Assembly (NCBI GenBank): GCA_002440825.1
Contig: DJVH01000108.1
Span: 1 to 34,065, forward strand
DNA: 34,065 nt
Reading direction: 5' to 3'
Origin: Bacteriovoracaceae bacterium UBA6261
Lineage (GTDB): Bacteria > Bdellovibrionota > Bacteriovoracia > Bacteriovoracales > Bacteriovoracaceae
Shown: positions 16,217 through 25,215 of the stretch, piece by piece
Numbering within the stretch: the first letter of the stretch is position 1
Layout: each line of letters begins with the position of its first letter
Position numbers and translations under genes: made by a program
The notes under the pieces: generated by a model
What the model was told of the DNA's origin: nothing
Database searches by the model: none
Seen by the model: the letters and a program-made list of their open reading frames with translations, nothing else

Positions 16217-17628
16217 TGTCTAAAAATGATTTAAAGGCACAGTATTCAAAAACCAAAAAGCAACTGGATGAAGTGTCTCCGGCCTTCTGTCTGGCCAAAT
16301 GGTATCAAGTGACTCTTCACTTGCAAAACGGACACAATCATTCGTGCCACCACCCCAACACTCATCAAACCTCTTTGGACGAACTAAAACGCGACCCAAG
16401 CAGCTTGCATAACACTCTCTTTAAAAAACAGATCCGCCAGCTCATGCTGGAAGGAGTTCGACCAAAAGAATGTGAGTATTGCTGGAAAATCGAAGATACC
16501 CCGGGCGATCATTTCAGCGACAGAACGATCAAAAGCAACGACGAATGGGCCCTTCCCTTTTTCGATGAAGCTTTGAAATCCGGCTCGAAAGAAAATGTTA
16601 ATCCGAAGTATCTTGAAGTGAGCTTCAGCAATTCTTGCAATTTTAAATGTGCTTATTGCCTTCCTCATATTTCCAGCAGCTGGATGAAAGAATTAAAGCA
16701 GCATGGTGAATATAAAACCAAGTCAAAACATCACGCTTATGATTATCTGGAAAAAAGCGGGAAAATGCCGATTCTGGATACTGCTGCCAATCCGTACGTT
16801 AAAGCTTTCTGGGAATGGTGGCCTTCGCTTTACAAAGATCTTAAAACATTTCGAATTACCGGTGGTGAACCTTTCATGGTGCCTGACACCTATCGAGTCC
16901 TGGACTATATCATTGATCATCCCAATAAAGATTTGAGTCTTGCCATCAATTCGAACTTAGGTGTTGAAAAACATCTGATTGATAAGGCTGTCGAAAAAAT
17001 CAACAGAGCGAAAGGCAATCTGAAAGAAATGACTATTTATACTAGTCTGGATACATGGGATTCCCAGGCGGAGTATATCAGATTCGGACTCGACCTCGAG
17101 CTCTTCAGGCAAAACCTGTTCACTGTTTTGGAAAAAATTCCTGAAGTGAATGTCACATTCATGTGCACTTATAATCTTTTATCGATTGCGCGATTTAGGG
17201 AGTTCCTGGAGTTTATTCTTGATTTAAAAAATAAGTATAAAAAGTCCGGTTCGGCTTTCGACAGTCGGATTGTACTCGATATATCCTATCTCAAAGATCC
17301 GCATTTCATGTGTGCAAATATTGCAACCGCAGATCTTCTTGAGAGAATGAAATCAGACCTCAATTTCATGACAGCCAATTCTCCCGACAGAGGAGATGGC
17401 ACAATAGGATTTACAGACTTCGAAATAAATAAAATGCTTCGGCTATACAACTGGGCCTCTCAGGGAACCAAGTCAGAATTCCAGCAGGAGCAATTGAAAG
17501 ATTTCTTCATCTTTTTTTCGGAATACGACAAAAGAAGAAATACGCAATTTTTAAAAACATTTCCTGAATATAAAAATCTTTGGTTTGCTGGTCAGGCGTT
17601 GACCGCTGAAGCGAACGAAGGCACATAA
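16216..17628 (+). CDS. Twitch-domain-type radical SAM protein
   Basis: 470 aa. The radical SAM motif is C141-x3-C145-x2-C148 (CNFKCAYC), followed by FRITGGEPFM. The N-terminus has C25, C44, C86 and C89 in a pattern (CLAKWYQVTLHL, SCHHP, ECEYCW-x-IE) typical of the 'twitch domain-containing radical SAM' family, where an auxiliary cluster precedes the core. LDTWDSQAEYIRFGLD is also a family hallmark. The start codon overlaps the previous stop by 1 nt (TGATG), so the two radical SAM enzymes are co-translated, and the glycosyltransferase-domain X fusion follows 1 nt after its stop. The substrate is unknown; a peptide or a sugar-bearing intermediate made by the neighbours is the obvious candidate. 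Confidence 0.88.
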   Translation: MSKNDLKAQYSKTKKQLDEVSPAFCLAKWYQVTLHLQNGHNHSCHHPNTHQTSLDELKRDPSSLHNTLFKKQIRQLMLEGVRPKECEYCWKIEDTPGDHFSDRTIKSNDEWALPFFDEALKSGSKENVNPKYLEVSFSNSCNFKCAYCLPHISSSWMKELKQHGEYKTKSKHHAYDYLEKSGKMPILDTAANPYVKAFWEWWPSLYKDLKTFRITGGEPFMVPDTYRVLDYIIDHPNKDLSLAINSNLGVEKHLIDKAVEKINRAKGNLKEMTIYTSLDTWDSQAEYIRFGLDLELFRQNLFTVLEKIPEVNVTFMCTYNLLSIARFREFLEFILDLKNKYKKSGSAFDSRIVLDISYLKDPHFMCANIATADLLERMKSDLNFMTANSPDRGDGTIGFTDFEINKMLRLYNWASQGTKSEFQQEQLKDFFIFFSEYDKRRNTQFLKTFPEYKNLWFAGQALTAEANEGT

Positions 17629-17629
17629 A

Positions 17630-19942
17630 ATGAAACTACTGGTCGTACGCTCATCTAAATCGTCAACCTGGGGAAGTTGTAAAGTCATTTCTCCCAATTT
17701 GCAGAAAGCCTATGAGCTGCTTCCTGAAATTTATCAAGTGAAGTGGTTTGATCTTCCTGCAGACTTTCTGAGCAGTGAATTGGATTCATGCTCCGATTTT
17801 ATTCATGACCTCGCAAAAACAATCATTGCCGATAGACCTGATCAATTGGTTTTTATTGATCATCTACCACATCCGGCAGAAATCTTAAGCAAGCTGAGCC
17901 TGATTTTAGAAGTTTCAAAATTGCCACCAGTTTCAGTCCACGTTTATGGAGATTTCACCTATTTTTCGAAAGACTGGCTGGAAATTTCATCACGTTTTTT
18001 AAACCACCCTATCCGCTTCATTACTGCGTCTCATTCACAAAAAAAACTCGTCGATTATTTTTGTGAAGATAAATCTAATGTTGAACAGTTTCTTTTCCCT
18101 GTTAATACTGAGGACTATTTTTTCGACCAGTCGGCGCGAACTAAACTTCGCAAAGAAATGAAGATTGAAGATTGCGACATGGTTCTGCTTTATTCCGGCA
18201 GAGTGAGTTTGCAAAAAAATGTTGATCTCCTTTTACAGGAATATCTTGAACTAATTAAAGATGAATCAGTTAAAGTTCATCTATGGATCGCCGGAGGTTT
18301 TGATGATCTCGGAGCTCCATTCATGGGTCTCAAAACAACAGAAGGCTATCTTTACTCAAAAATCCAGAACATCATTAACCGCCACCCGAAACATTTCACT
18401 GCAAATATCAAATTTTGGGGAAACTTGAATAAAACACAATTGAGAGAGTTGCAGTCGGCGGCTGATTTATTTACAAGTTTCAGCCTGTACCATGACGAAG
18501 ATTTTGGTATGTCGCCAGCTGAAGCCCTGGCATGCGGACTCCCTTCATTGCTATCAGATTGGGGTGGTTATTCATCTTTTGAGTCGACTAAATGGCGCTG
18601 TAAACTGGCACCGGTGAAGATCACTGAGTATGGCCTTCAGATAAAAACATCAGCCTTAAAAGACTTTTTTTCGCTACAGAAGGAATCATATGTCGGTGAA
18701 GCTGACAGAGAAAGATGGGCTGGAGAATTCGCCAAAAGCTTTTCCATAGCCTCTTCTTCTAAAGTGCTTGCCGATCTGTTAACCAAACCTGTTTCGCATT
18801 TTAAAGGCTTCAACTGGACACTTGCGCCCTTTTCTCAAATTTACAGCAAACAACATCGCAGCCAGAGTATTGATCCAAACACGTGCCCTTCAGACAAAAA
18901 TTTTTACGCCCAAGTTTACCGAAATTATATTTCAAGCGAGGCTGGTTCTAGCGATCATTTCAAAGTTGTGAATTGGACCTATGACTATATCCTGAACTCT
19001 CAAATGGACGCGGCAATGCCAGCAGGGAAAAAGATCAGGCCTGTCCATTTCTACTTAAAACCTTTTTCCAATGATTATGTCGGCCCACACAGTCCGGTCC
19101 TTCTTGGTGGCACCATTACAAAAAAGCTATTGAATAAAAATTTATGGTCATTGCGGGACGGACTGATCACACAGTCTTTTTTCTTCCGTGAACATTCTCC
19201 TGAAAAAGGAGTTCAATTCGCCGTTCCTTCAGATTTCTGGTTCATTGTCCCGGAACAATGGAAAGAGAATACTCTTTTTTATGAAGTCCAGGCTCAAAAA
19301 AAATATAACCTGCAGAATCCCCCGGCCAGAATACTTTTGGCAGGAATGCAAAATAATGTTTTCGCCGATACCAATGAATTTAATAAAAGCCTGATTGAAC
19401 TTAAAAATTCACTGGGCGAAGAGGCGCTTACAAGAGCTAAGATCACTGCTTTTTTTCCTTACAAAAAAAATAATCTCTGGGGAAAACGCTGCGATGAAGA
19501 AACCTTTTCCATTGCGCAATCCATTTTAAAAACAACTGGTCTGAATATCACATTTGTTGAATGGAAAGACTTAAAAAACGAGAACGACTTTAAAGAGTGT
19601 CTCTATTATGAAATTAATCAAAAATATTTTGTAGCTGACAGTTACCTGAAACACTTTATTCTTTCGAAGGGCGGCGGCTTGATTGAAGAACAAACCCTGA
19701 TTCCCAAAAAAGAAATCAGTCATTACATGCTTTCCCCTCATCATTCTGTGAAAATTTTTCAACCAGACTGGTTGAATATCCCAGTCTATAAAGATCCGTT
19801 TAAAAGTGACTACTTCGCTTATTTTAAAGAGGTTTGCAATGGCCAGGTAAAATCCATTCGCATTTCACCTTTTTGGGAATCGTGGTACCCGCTTTATTTG
19901 AAAAAGTTTTATTCTCTCTTCCCACCGGAATCAAAAAAGTGA
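17630..19942 (+). CDS. GT4 glycosyltransferase fused to domain X (copy B)
   Basis: 770 aa. Residues 1 to about 435 are a GT4 glycosyltransferase: HVYGDF 104-109, ITAS 131-134, SGRVSLQKN 189-197 with Arg191 and Lys196, DEDFGMSPAEAL 289-300, DWGG 310-313. Residues from about 436 are homologous to the separate proteins at 1441 and 22315, with SLRDG, VPEQW, DSYLKHFILSKGGG and LSPHHS. The linkage region FYAQVYRNY aligns with the last residues of copy A's glycosyltransferase, so this is a clean fusion of genes that are adjacent elsewhere in the window. GAAGG lies about 9 nt before the ATG. It follows the two radical SAM genes and overlaps the nucleotidyltransferase-like gene by 4 nt. Cytoplasmic. 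Confidence 0.88.
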   Translation: MKLLVVRSSKSSTWGSCKVISPNLQKAYELLPEIYQVKWFDLPADFLSSELDSCSDFIHDLAKTIIADRPDQLVFIDHLPHPAEILSKLSLILEVSKLPPVSVHVYGDFTYFSKDWLEISSRFLNHPIRFITASHSQKKLVDYFCEDKSNVEQFLFPVNTEDYFFDQSARTKLRKEMKIEDCDMVLLYSGRVSLQKNVDLLLQEYLELIKDESVKVHLWIAGGFDDLGAPFMGLKTTEGYLYSKIQNIINRHPKHFTANIKFWGNLNKTQLRELQSAADLFTSFSLYHDEDFGMSPAEALACGLPSLLSDWGGYSSFESTKWRCKLAPVKITEYGLQIKTSALKDFFSLQKESYVGEADRERWAGEFAKSFSIASSSKVLADLLTKPVSHFKGFNWTLAPFSQIYSKQHRSQSIDPNTCPSDKNFYAQVYRNYISSEAGSSDHFKVVNWTYDYILNSQMDAAMPAGKKIRPVHFYLKPFSNDYVGPHSPVLLGGTITKKLLNKNLWSLRDGLITQSFFFREHSPEKGVQFAVPSDFWFIVPEQWKENTLFYEVQAQKKYNLQNPPARILLAGMQNNVFADTNEFNKSLIELKNSLGEEALTRAKITAFFPYKKNNLWGKRCDEETFSIAQSILKTTGLNITFVEWKDLKNENDFKECLYYEINQKYFVADSYLKHFILSKGGGLIEEQTLIPKKEISHYMLSPHHSVKIFQPDWLNIPVYKDPFKSDYFAYFKEVCNGQVKSIRISPFWESWYPLYLKKFYSLFPPESKK

Positions 19943-20823
19943 GCCCGGGAAAAGCCATATATAAAACAGCCTTTGCCATTCATAAACTGCTGGCCACAAA
20001 GACGACCGGGGTTTCTGCTGAGCTTTGGTATCGCAACAGTCTCTATCTGGATTATTTTCAATTCGGAAAGTCTGATATTGATGTCACCGCCTTTTACCAT
20101 TCTAATGAAACATTAAGATCAGATGTCGAGAAACTGTCATCCGCGCTACATTTTTGCCCTCTGATAAAAGAAGTTAATTCTTATTATCCGTTTTCAATTC
20201 ACTTCGCCAATGAACTGATAAATGCCTATGAGCTTAAAAAAGATCCAAAACTGGCCGACAGAATTCAGTCTCAAAATAATACCTCCGCCGATCAGTTTAC
20301 CTATCTCATAAGAATGCTCTTTGCCAATTTAAACTCACAGGATCTTTCTTCGAGAGATGTGAAAAAATGGAAGTTTCACTTCGAGACATGCGGCGACAAT
20401 GAAGGCGCTCTCTTAATAAACCCTCATTCGACTAAAATAGACTTGCTTAAGATTATTTGCAGAAATCAGAAAGAAGAAGTCATCAAAGTGCTTGAAGAAT
20501 CGATTCATCACTTTAAAAGTCAAACACCACTTTTCGATCAATTTGCAGGCAGCTCTGATCATAAAACTCTGTACATGCTCCTTCCTCACCAGTTCTGCTT
20601 TTCAGATTTTAAACCTGAACAGAATTCTCCTCTGCATGCGATAGCGGAAGCTCAGCTAAAATGGGAATTATGGGCGATGATGGCCCAGCCTCAATTGTTT
20701 GCTAAAGACGGACACGGACATCAGCATTTAAAGAATATAAAAAAAGCGCTAAAAACTCTTGAACTAAAACGCCTTGAAGACATTGCGGATAAATTTGAAG
20801 CTTTTAATTCAGCTCACCCTTAA
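19939..20823 (+). CDS. Nucleotidyltransferase-fold-like protein
   Basis: 294 aa from GTG 19939, which overlaps the preceding stop as GTGA; the open frame reaches to ATG 19834 but would overlap the fused glycosyltransferase by over 100 nt. GKSDIDVTAFY near residues 45-55 looks like the metal-binding S-D-I-D-hydrophobic motif of the Pol-beta nucleotidyltransferase fold. The upstream Gly-Ser is RNS instead (ELWYRNSLYLDYF), so substrate handling may differ. The rest is helical (for example MLFANLNSQDLSSRDVKKW). Uncharacterised nucleotidyltransferases occur in peptide-modification loci with PqqD-like proteins, which fits this context. Last gene of the plus operon; its 3' end overlaps the convergent ABC ATPase by 20 bp. 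Family call is tentative. Confidence 0.6.
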   Translation: MSPGKAIYKTAFAIHKLLATKTTGVSAELWYRNSLYLDYFQFGKSDIDVTAFYHSNETLRSDVEKLSSALHFCPLIKEVNSYYPFSIHFANELINAYELKKDPKLADRIQSQNNTSADQFTYLIRMLFANLNSQDLSSRDVKKWKFHFETCGDNEGALLINPHSTKIDLLKIICRNQKEEVIKVLEESIHHFKSQTPLFDQFAGSSDHKTLYMLLPHQFCFSDFKPEQNSPLHAIAEAQLKWELWAMMAQPQLFAKDGHGHQHLKNIKKALKTLELKRLEDIADKFEAFNSAHP

Positions 20824-21571
20824 GAGCGCGGTATAAAGCATAAGCTGCAGTGATGTCGCCATCGTAAATGATTTTCCCCTCACCCATGACCACTGCACGA
20901 TTGCTGACTTCGTAAATTTGCGCTTCGTAGTGGCTGACAAAAATGACTGCGCCGGATTGATCAATGAGCTTTCTCACTCTTGCCGAAAGCTTTTCTCTAA
21001 AAAATTCATCAGCTCCGTCAAAAACCTCATCAAGTATCAAAATGTCAGCTGGTCTTGCCGATAGAACAGATAAAGTCAGACGAACAAGCATTCCTTTACT
21101 GTAAGTTTTAATAGGTGCATCGATAAAATCTTTTAACTCGCTGAACTCCAGACTTTCTTTGACAATGGCTTCAATGTCATTGCGGTATTGCTGATAATAA
21201 ATTTCAGCAAGAATTCTGGCGTTTTCTCTTCCGCTAAGCTCGGGGTAAAGGCCAAGCGCAGGTTCAAAGAGTGCTCTGATTTGACCGTTGCGAATGATTC
21301 TTCCACTGCCTGGCTGGTAAAATCCGGAAAGGCAGCGGCACAAAGTCGATTTGCCTGCTCCATTCACGCCAATGAGTCCAATGCGGTCTCCTTCACGTAT
21401 TTGCAGATTGATGTTTTGAAGAACTGGAAATGTCGATCTGTTGTATTTTTTTGAAAATGGACCCGCCAATGTGCTTATAAAAACATCGCGCACACTTGAT
21501 GACGTAATTAACCTCAGCGGAAAAGCCAAATTTAAATCCTGAATATCGATCAATAGTTTTTTATCAGGCAT
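20804..21571 (-). CDS. ABC exporter ATPase, Wzt/TagH type
   Basis: 255 aa. Walker A GVNGAGKST at 68-76, signature TYSKGMLVRL, Walker B ADILILDEVFDGAD and the switch His in FVSHY are intact. The N-terminal strand followed by a long insertion before Walker A is typical of polysaccharide exporters of the Wzt/TagH group. There is no C-terminal carbohydrate-binding domain. It partners the permease encoded just upstream (8-nt overlap). Such pairs export undecaprenyl-linked glycans, O-antigen or teichoic acid, and less often peptides. It is the last gene of the precursor operon and therefore probably exports that pathway's product. Confidence 0.93.
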   Translation of the reverse strand: MPDKKLLIDIQDLNLAFPLRLITSSSVRDVFISTLAGPFSKKYNRSTFPVLQNINLQIREGDRIGLIGVNGAGKSTLCRCLSGFYQPGSGRIIRNGQIRALFEPALGLYPELSGRENARILAEIYYQQYRNDIEAIVKESLEFSELKDFIDAPIKTYSKGMLVRLTLSVLSARPADILILDEVFDGADEFFREKLSARVRKLIDQSGAVIFVSHYEAQIYEVSNRAVVMGEGKIIYDGDITAAYALYRALKGELN

Positions 21572-22322
21572 AAAAAATCAAATATCCTTTCATTTTGTTC
21601 CAAACTGTATAGGCCACAGCTGCAAGCACAGCTGAAACTGCAAAAGAAATTCCCAAGGCTGATAAATAGTCGGTTCCCCATCCCTGCATTGTCAAAATCT
21701 GAAAGGGATGAATCACATGATAAAATGGATTAACCGTCACGAGAATTTGAAATTCCGCAGGAATGAATTGCGGTGGATAAAAAATGGGAGTGAGATAAAA
21801 AAGCAATGAAAAAAGAAAACTTGTGACAAATTTCAAATCCCGCAAAACAACATTAATAGAAGAAAAAATAAGACATAGCGAACCAACTGCGACCACCAAA
21901 GGTATTATCGCCAGAGGCATGAGAAACAGTATTCGAAAATGTTCAGGCTCTCTGAAAAAGAAAACAACAACAAGAATGAAAAATGAAAACAAGAAATTGA
22001 TGAAGTTATCCAGGACCTGCGTAAACAGAAGCACTAAGGGCCCGACTGGAAGATTGCGGATAAAATTTGCATAATTAACAAACAAACTGGTGCACATTTC
22101 AACAGACTGAACAATAAACAACCACGGGAGAAGTCCAGACAACAAAAAAGTGGTGTAGTTCATGTACTGAATTTTAAAAATAATCTTAAAGGCATAGGCC
22201 TGAACAGCAAATATCAGAATCGGGTTCAAAATCACCCACAAGAATCCATAAAATGTGTTTCTGTATCTCGATTTGAGATTTGCAGCTGTTAATGTGAATA
22301 GAAGCCTGAGTGTATTATTCAT
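21564..22322 (-). CDS. ABC-2 type permease, Wzm/TagG family
   Basis: 252 aa with about six membrane helices. LKSRYRNTFYGFLWVILNP at residues 17-35 is the N-terminal amphipathic motif of Wzm/TagG permeases, and FYLTPIFYPP with VNPFYHVIHPFQ near the C-terminal third are further family marks. The ATG overlaps the domain X stop by 8 nt, and its own stop overlaps the ATPase start by 8 nt. It would form the inner-membrane channel of the exporter. Confidence 0.93.
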   Translation of the reverse strand: MNNTLRLLFTLTAANLKSRYRNTFYGFLWVILNPILIFAVQAYAFKIIFKIQYMNYTTFLLSGLLPWLFIVQSVEMCTSLFVNYANFIRNLPVGPLVLLFTQVLDNFINFLFSFFILVVVFFFREPEHFRILFLMPLAIIPLVVAVGSLCLIFSSINVVLRDLKFVTSFLFSLLFYLTPIFYPPQFIPAEFQILVTVNPFYHVIHPFQILTMQGWGTDYLSALGISFAVSAVLAAVAYTVWNKMKGYLIFYA

Positions 22323-23127
22323 TCTTTAAAAAGTTTTTATAAATCAAAAAGGTAAAAAGCTTAAGGTCCTGCGGGTTCTTAAAGAGGTTTAAAGAGGCAG
22401 CCTCTTTTAAGTGAGGACATATTGCCAGGCCGTGATTAAGACGTTTTAAAATCTGAAGTGAATGATAGGGAGAAAGCTCTTTTGAACTGACGAGCTCAAA
22501 TTCCTTTTCAGTTTCTACAAGATTACAAGATCCGCCTTTTGATAGTATCAGATGCACAAGGTAGTTATCCAGGCATTTCCACAGCGCGCCAGCCTCCAGA
22601 ACCAAGACCCCTTCAAAGGAAGCTTGCTTTTCCAATTGAAGCAGAGTCAACGTTTCCGGTACTTCCCCCAATTCAGTTGCAATGATTTTAAAAAATTGCG
22701 AAATGTACAATTGATGAGAGGGATTTTTAATATCAACGTCAAAGTGATAAAACGCTTTGATCAAAGATCTGCACTTCTGCCTCTTAAACCAGTTGAAAAA
22801 ATCACTGAGAATTTCAAGTGAATTCAGTTCAGGATTTAAATTAAAAATTAAAATAATTTCTTTTGCTTCGCCGGGCTTTATCAGATTCTTTGGCCGTATT
22901 CGATAAAACACTTCCTGGTCATTAAAAGCTTCAAACTGCGTCAGTAAAAAATGCGGTATAAGTCCAGATTTCGGCCCATGCAGACGATTGAGAAGGGTGT
23001 GAAAAAGCCCCTCGCGCTCTAGGTTTCTACTCTCATCAGAAAGATATGTTTTAAAAAAAGGGCAATCGTCCTCTGCGAGAATGGGTTCGTGACTGATGCT
23101 ATGGAGGTTAGTCAACTTATTTTCCAT
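22315..23127 (-). CDS. Domain X protein, copy C
   Basis: 270 aa. ATG 23127 has GGAG 5 nt upstream and overlaps the glycosyltransferase stop by 11 nt, which settles the start over the ATG at 23169. The family is not recognised, but the C-terminal part DNYLVHLILSKGGSCNLVE...LSPYHSLQIL matches the fused protein (DSYLKHFILSKGGGLIEE...LSPHHSVKIF) and, more weakly, copy A. It lacks SLRDG and VPEQW, so it is the shortest and most divergent copy. LSKGG and LSP-x-HS are the strongest shared residues. No signal peptide or membrane segment. Lies between a GT4 gene and the ABC exporter and probably works with the glycosyltransferase. Confidence 0.75.
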   Translation of the reverse strand: MENKLTNLHSISHEPILAEDDCPFFKTYLSDESRNLEREGLFHTLLNRLHGPKSGLIPHFLLTQFEAFNDQEVFYRIRPKNLIKPGEAKEIILIFNLNPELNSLEILSDFFNWFKRQKCRSLIKAFYHFDVDIKNPSHQLYISQFFKIIATELGEVPETLTLLQLEKQASFEGVLVLEAGALWKCLDNYLVHLILSKGGSCNLVETEKEFELVSSKELSPYHSLQILKRLNHGLAICPHLKEAASLNLFKNPQDLKLFTFLIYKNFLKNE

Positions 23128-24295
23128 CAGGACTCCAGAAAGGCTGATAAAGTTTTTTAAATTCATCAACAGTCATAATATTTTTCAACTCTCCTGTGAA
23201 TCCTGAAAACACTTCATTTCTTTCAGCAATGAATTTTAGCTTCAGCATCAGTGAATTGTCGGAGTACTGTTTCTTCACATCTTCTTGAAGTGATTTTTTG
23301 TCTTTGAGAGATACCAGTTTTACTATTTGTGAAGGCAGATGACTCAAATCCGCAACCAGGCTGTTCTCTTTAAGAAAAACATCAATCCCAATGCAGGCAT
23401 CAGGAAATGCCGCTATGAAATCTCTAAAGCCCCCCCACTTTGTCACCAGGCAAGGTACACCACAAGCTAGGGCTTCCAGAACAGAACATCCAAAATCTTC
23501 ATCCTGAAACGTACTGAAGGAAATAAAAAGATCACTGGAGGCCAAGATTGTTTTGAGATGGCTTAAACTTGTATGAGGAATAATTGTTATTGTTAAATTT
23601 CCGCTTTTTCTTTTTACGTCTTGAAAATGGCTGAACTGCTCACCGAGAAGTTTTTTCTTATTCATGGTGGTGGGATTAAAATCATCAAACACAACGGCTA
23701 GAATCAACTCAACCTTGATTTTAAGTGCTCCCGCTGTTTCGTTAAGTTTTTCAATCATCAACGAGACATTTTTTTGTTCGTGGTATCTTCCGGTATATAT
23801 AATCTGAAGCGAGTCATTCGGCTTCTCCTTGCGTTCCGAAATGGCAAAATCTATCACCGGAAAAGGAAGTAAAGCACAGCTTGCTGCTGGGATAAAGTTT
23901 TGAACAACTTGATCGTAGCATTCCGAAGCACTGATGAAATGTACCTTTCTACCAAGGAAAAGATGCTCTTGTTTTTTCCAACTTTCACCATTGCGGATAA
24001 AATTTCCAAAAACATGGATGAGGAATTTAGTATTTGTCTTCAGTACCAGCAGCGCTTGAAAAAAAGGATGATGATTAACAGAAGGATGGACAACAGCTAC
24101 ATGCCCAGGTGGGTTTGCTTTATAATCATCTAACCATTTTCTCAAATGCCCGCTGTTCATCCGCTCAGGATCCTGAAGTTCAATGATGCGAACGCGGAAA
24201 GACTTCGAATACAAACGAACGAGGCCTGAAGAAATATTTTCAACACTCTGAAGGTCATTTGTATTGTAAGTCAGAACCCAAACTTCATCAGACAT
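23117..24295 (-). CDS. GT4-family glycosyltransferase, copy C
   Basis: 392 aa. Same subfamily as the two other glycosyltransferases: HVFGNF at 94-99, FISAS at 120-124, YTGRYHEQKN at 167-176 (Arg170 and Lys175 would bind the donor phosphates), DEDFGCSVLEALACG at 265-279 and KWGG at 286-289. The N-terminal acceptor half is more divergent, so the acceptor may differ from those of copies A and B. It starts 8 nt after the hydroxylase stop and is coupled to domain X copy C. Expected to glycosylate a cytoplasmic acceptor. The nearby Ser/Thr-rich peptide is one candidate and a lipid-linked glycan the other. Confidence 0.9.
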   Translation of the reverse strand: MSDEVWVLTYNTNDLQSVENISSGLVRLYSKSFRVRIIELQDPERMNSGHLRKWLDDYKANPPGHVAVVHPSVNHHPFFQALLVLKTNTKFLIHVFGNFIRNGESWKKQEHLFLGRKVHFISASECYDQVVQNFIPAASCALLPFPVIDFAISERKEKPNDSLQIIYTGRYHEQKNVSLMIEKLNETAGALKIKVELILAVVFDDFNPTTMNKKKLLGEQFSHFQDVKRKSGNLTITIIPHTSLSHLKTILASSDLFISFSTFQDEDFGCSVLEALACGVPCLVTKWGGFRDFIAAFPDACIGIDVFLKENSLVADLSHLPSQIVKLVSLKDKKSLQEDVKKQYSDNSLMLKLKFIAERNEVFSGFTGELKNIMTVDEFKKLYQPFWSPDGK

Positions 24296-24303
24296 AAAGG
24301 ATC

Positions 24304-25215
24304 TTACCTAATTTTAATAAATGAAGAGATGAATCCCTGTGCGAGCATATCAAAAGGATGAACTTCTCCATAATATTCATTGGAAACCCAACATTTGTTT
24401 TTACTATCCAGATCAAACCAGGGAGAAACTCCACAAATCATATGAATGCGATCAAAGGCTTCTACTTTTTTACAAAGGGCCCGATGATATTTTTCGGTGT
24501 TATACACATACGCTTTCCCTTCTTCCATGCTGAATTCTTCAATCTCAAGCAACTCATCAGGAGCACTTTTCATAATTTGAATGGCATAATTTGAATTCGT
24601 CTGAATGGGAATATTTATTCTCAAATTAATAAAAATCGATTCATCATTGTGCCAATTAAAGCCAAACTTAGTCGTTTCTATTTTGTTGGCAATAATAGAA
24701 GACACTCTTGAGCGAACGATTGTTCTTGAAAATGAATTCAAGAAATCACCAACAGCACCAAATTTAGCAAAGGGTGTACGCTCAATAAAAGCAAAAGTAT
24801 CGTGATAAGAATTGCGCAGCCTGTGTTCTGACAATTGCTCATAGCGCGAAGCTGAGTTGTACTTTAAAGTCGTAGACCCCAGAGTCGCCTGATGAGGATC
24901 TTCAGAAATTTTATCGTAGGCTTCAGGGTTATACGTTAAAGACGTCGATAAATAGATTCCATCATCACTTGAGGATGATTCGAAACCATATTGGAACTGG
25001 TATTGACCAAACTTTTTAATTCCTTCAAGCACATCTTTTTTTAGGGAAGATGTATCAAAAGAGAGCGGTACACTCATATGAGTTTCTGACTTGCGGGCGT
25101 GCTCCATTTTCTTAATTTGATAAGCGAGATCGGTATTTTCAAGAATAAATTGATGGACGGCCATTCCGGAAGGAACATCTTCCAAAGAAATTTTCCACAC
25201 TGACTTAGGAGACAT
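24304..25215 (-). CDS. Aspartyl/asparaginyl beta-hydroxylase-like 2OG-Fe(II) oxygenase
   Basis: 303 aa. The C-terminal half shows the double-stranded beta-helix signature of the aspartyl/asparaginyl beta-hydroxylase family. H189-N-D191 in WHNDES and H244 in YNTEKYHRA are the iron ligands, and R256 in DRIHMI is the likely 2-oxoglutarate anchor. LRINIPIQTN and MEEGKAYVYN are the usual strands between them. The N-terminal 150 residues are not assigned and may bind the peptide. Enzymes of this family hydroxylate Asp or Asn in proteins and peptides. The gene overlaps the RRE stop by 1 nt, so the immediate upstream peptide, whose tail contains an Asn, is a reasonable substrate (inference). Confidence 0.82.
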   Translation of the reverse strand: MSPKSVWKISLEDVPSGMAVHQFILENTDLAYQIKKMEHARKSETHMSVPLSFDTSSLKKDVLEGIKKFGQYQFQYGFESSSSDDGIYLSTSLTYNPEAYDKISEDPHQATLGSTTLKYNSASRYEQLSEHRLRNSYHDTFAFIERTPFAKFGAVGDFLNSFSRTIVRSRVSSIIANKIETTKFGFNWHNDESIFINLRINIPIQTNSNYAIQIMKSAPDELLEIEEFSMEEGKAYVYNTEKYHRALCKKVEAFDRIHMICGVSPWFDLDSKNKCWVSNEYYGEVHPFDMLAQGFISSFIKIR

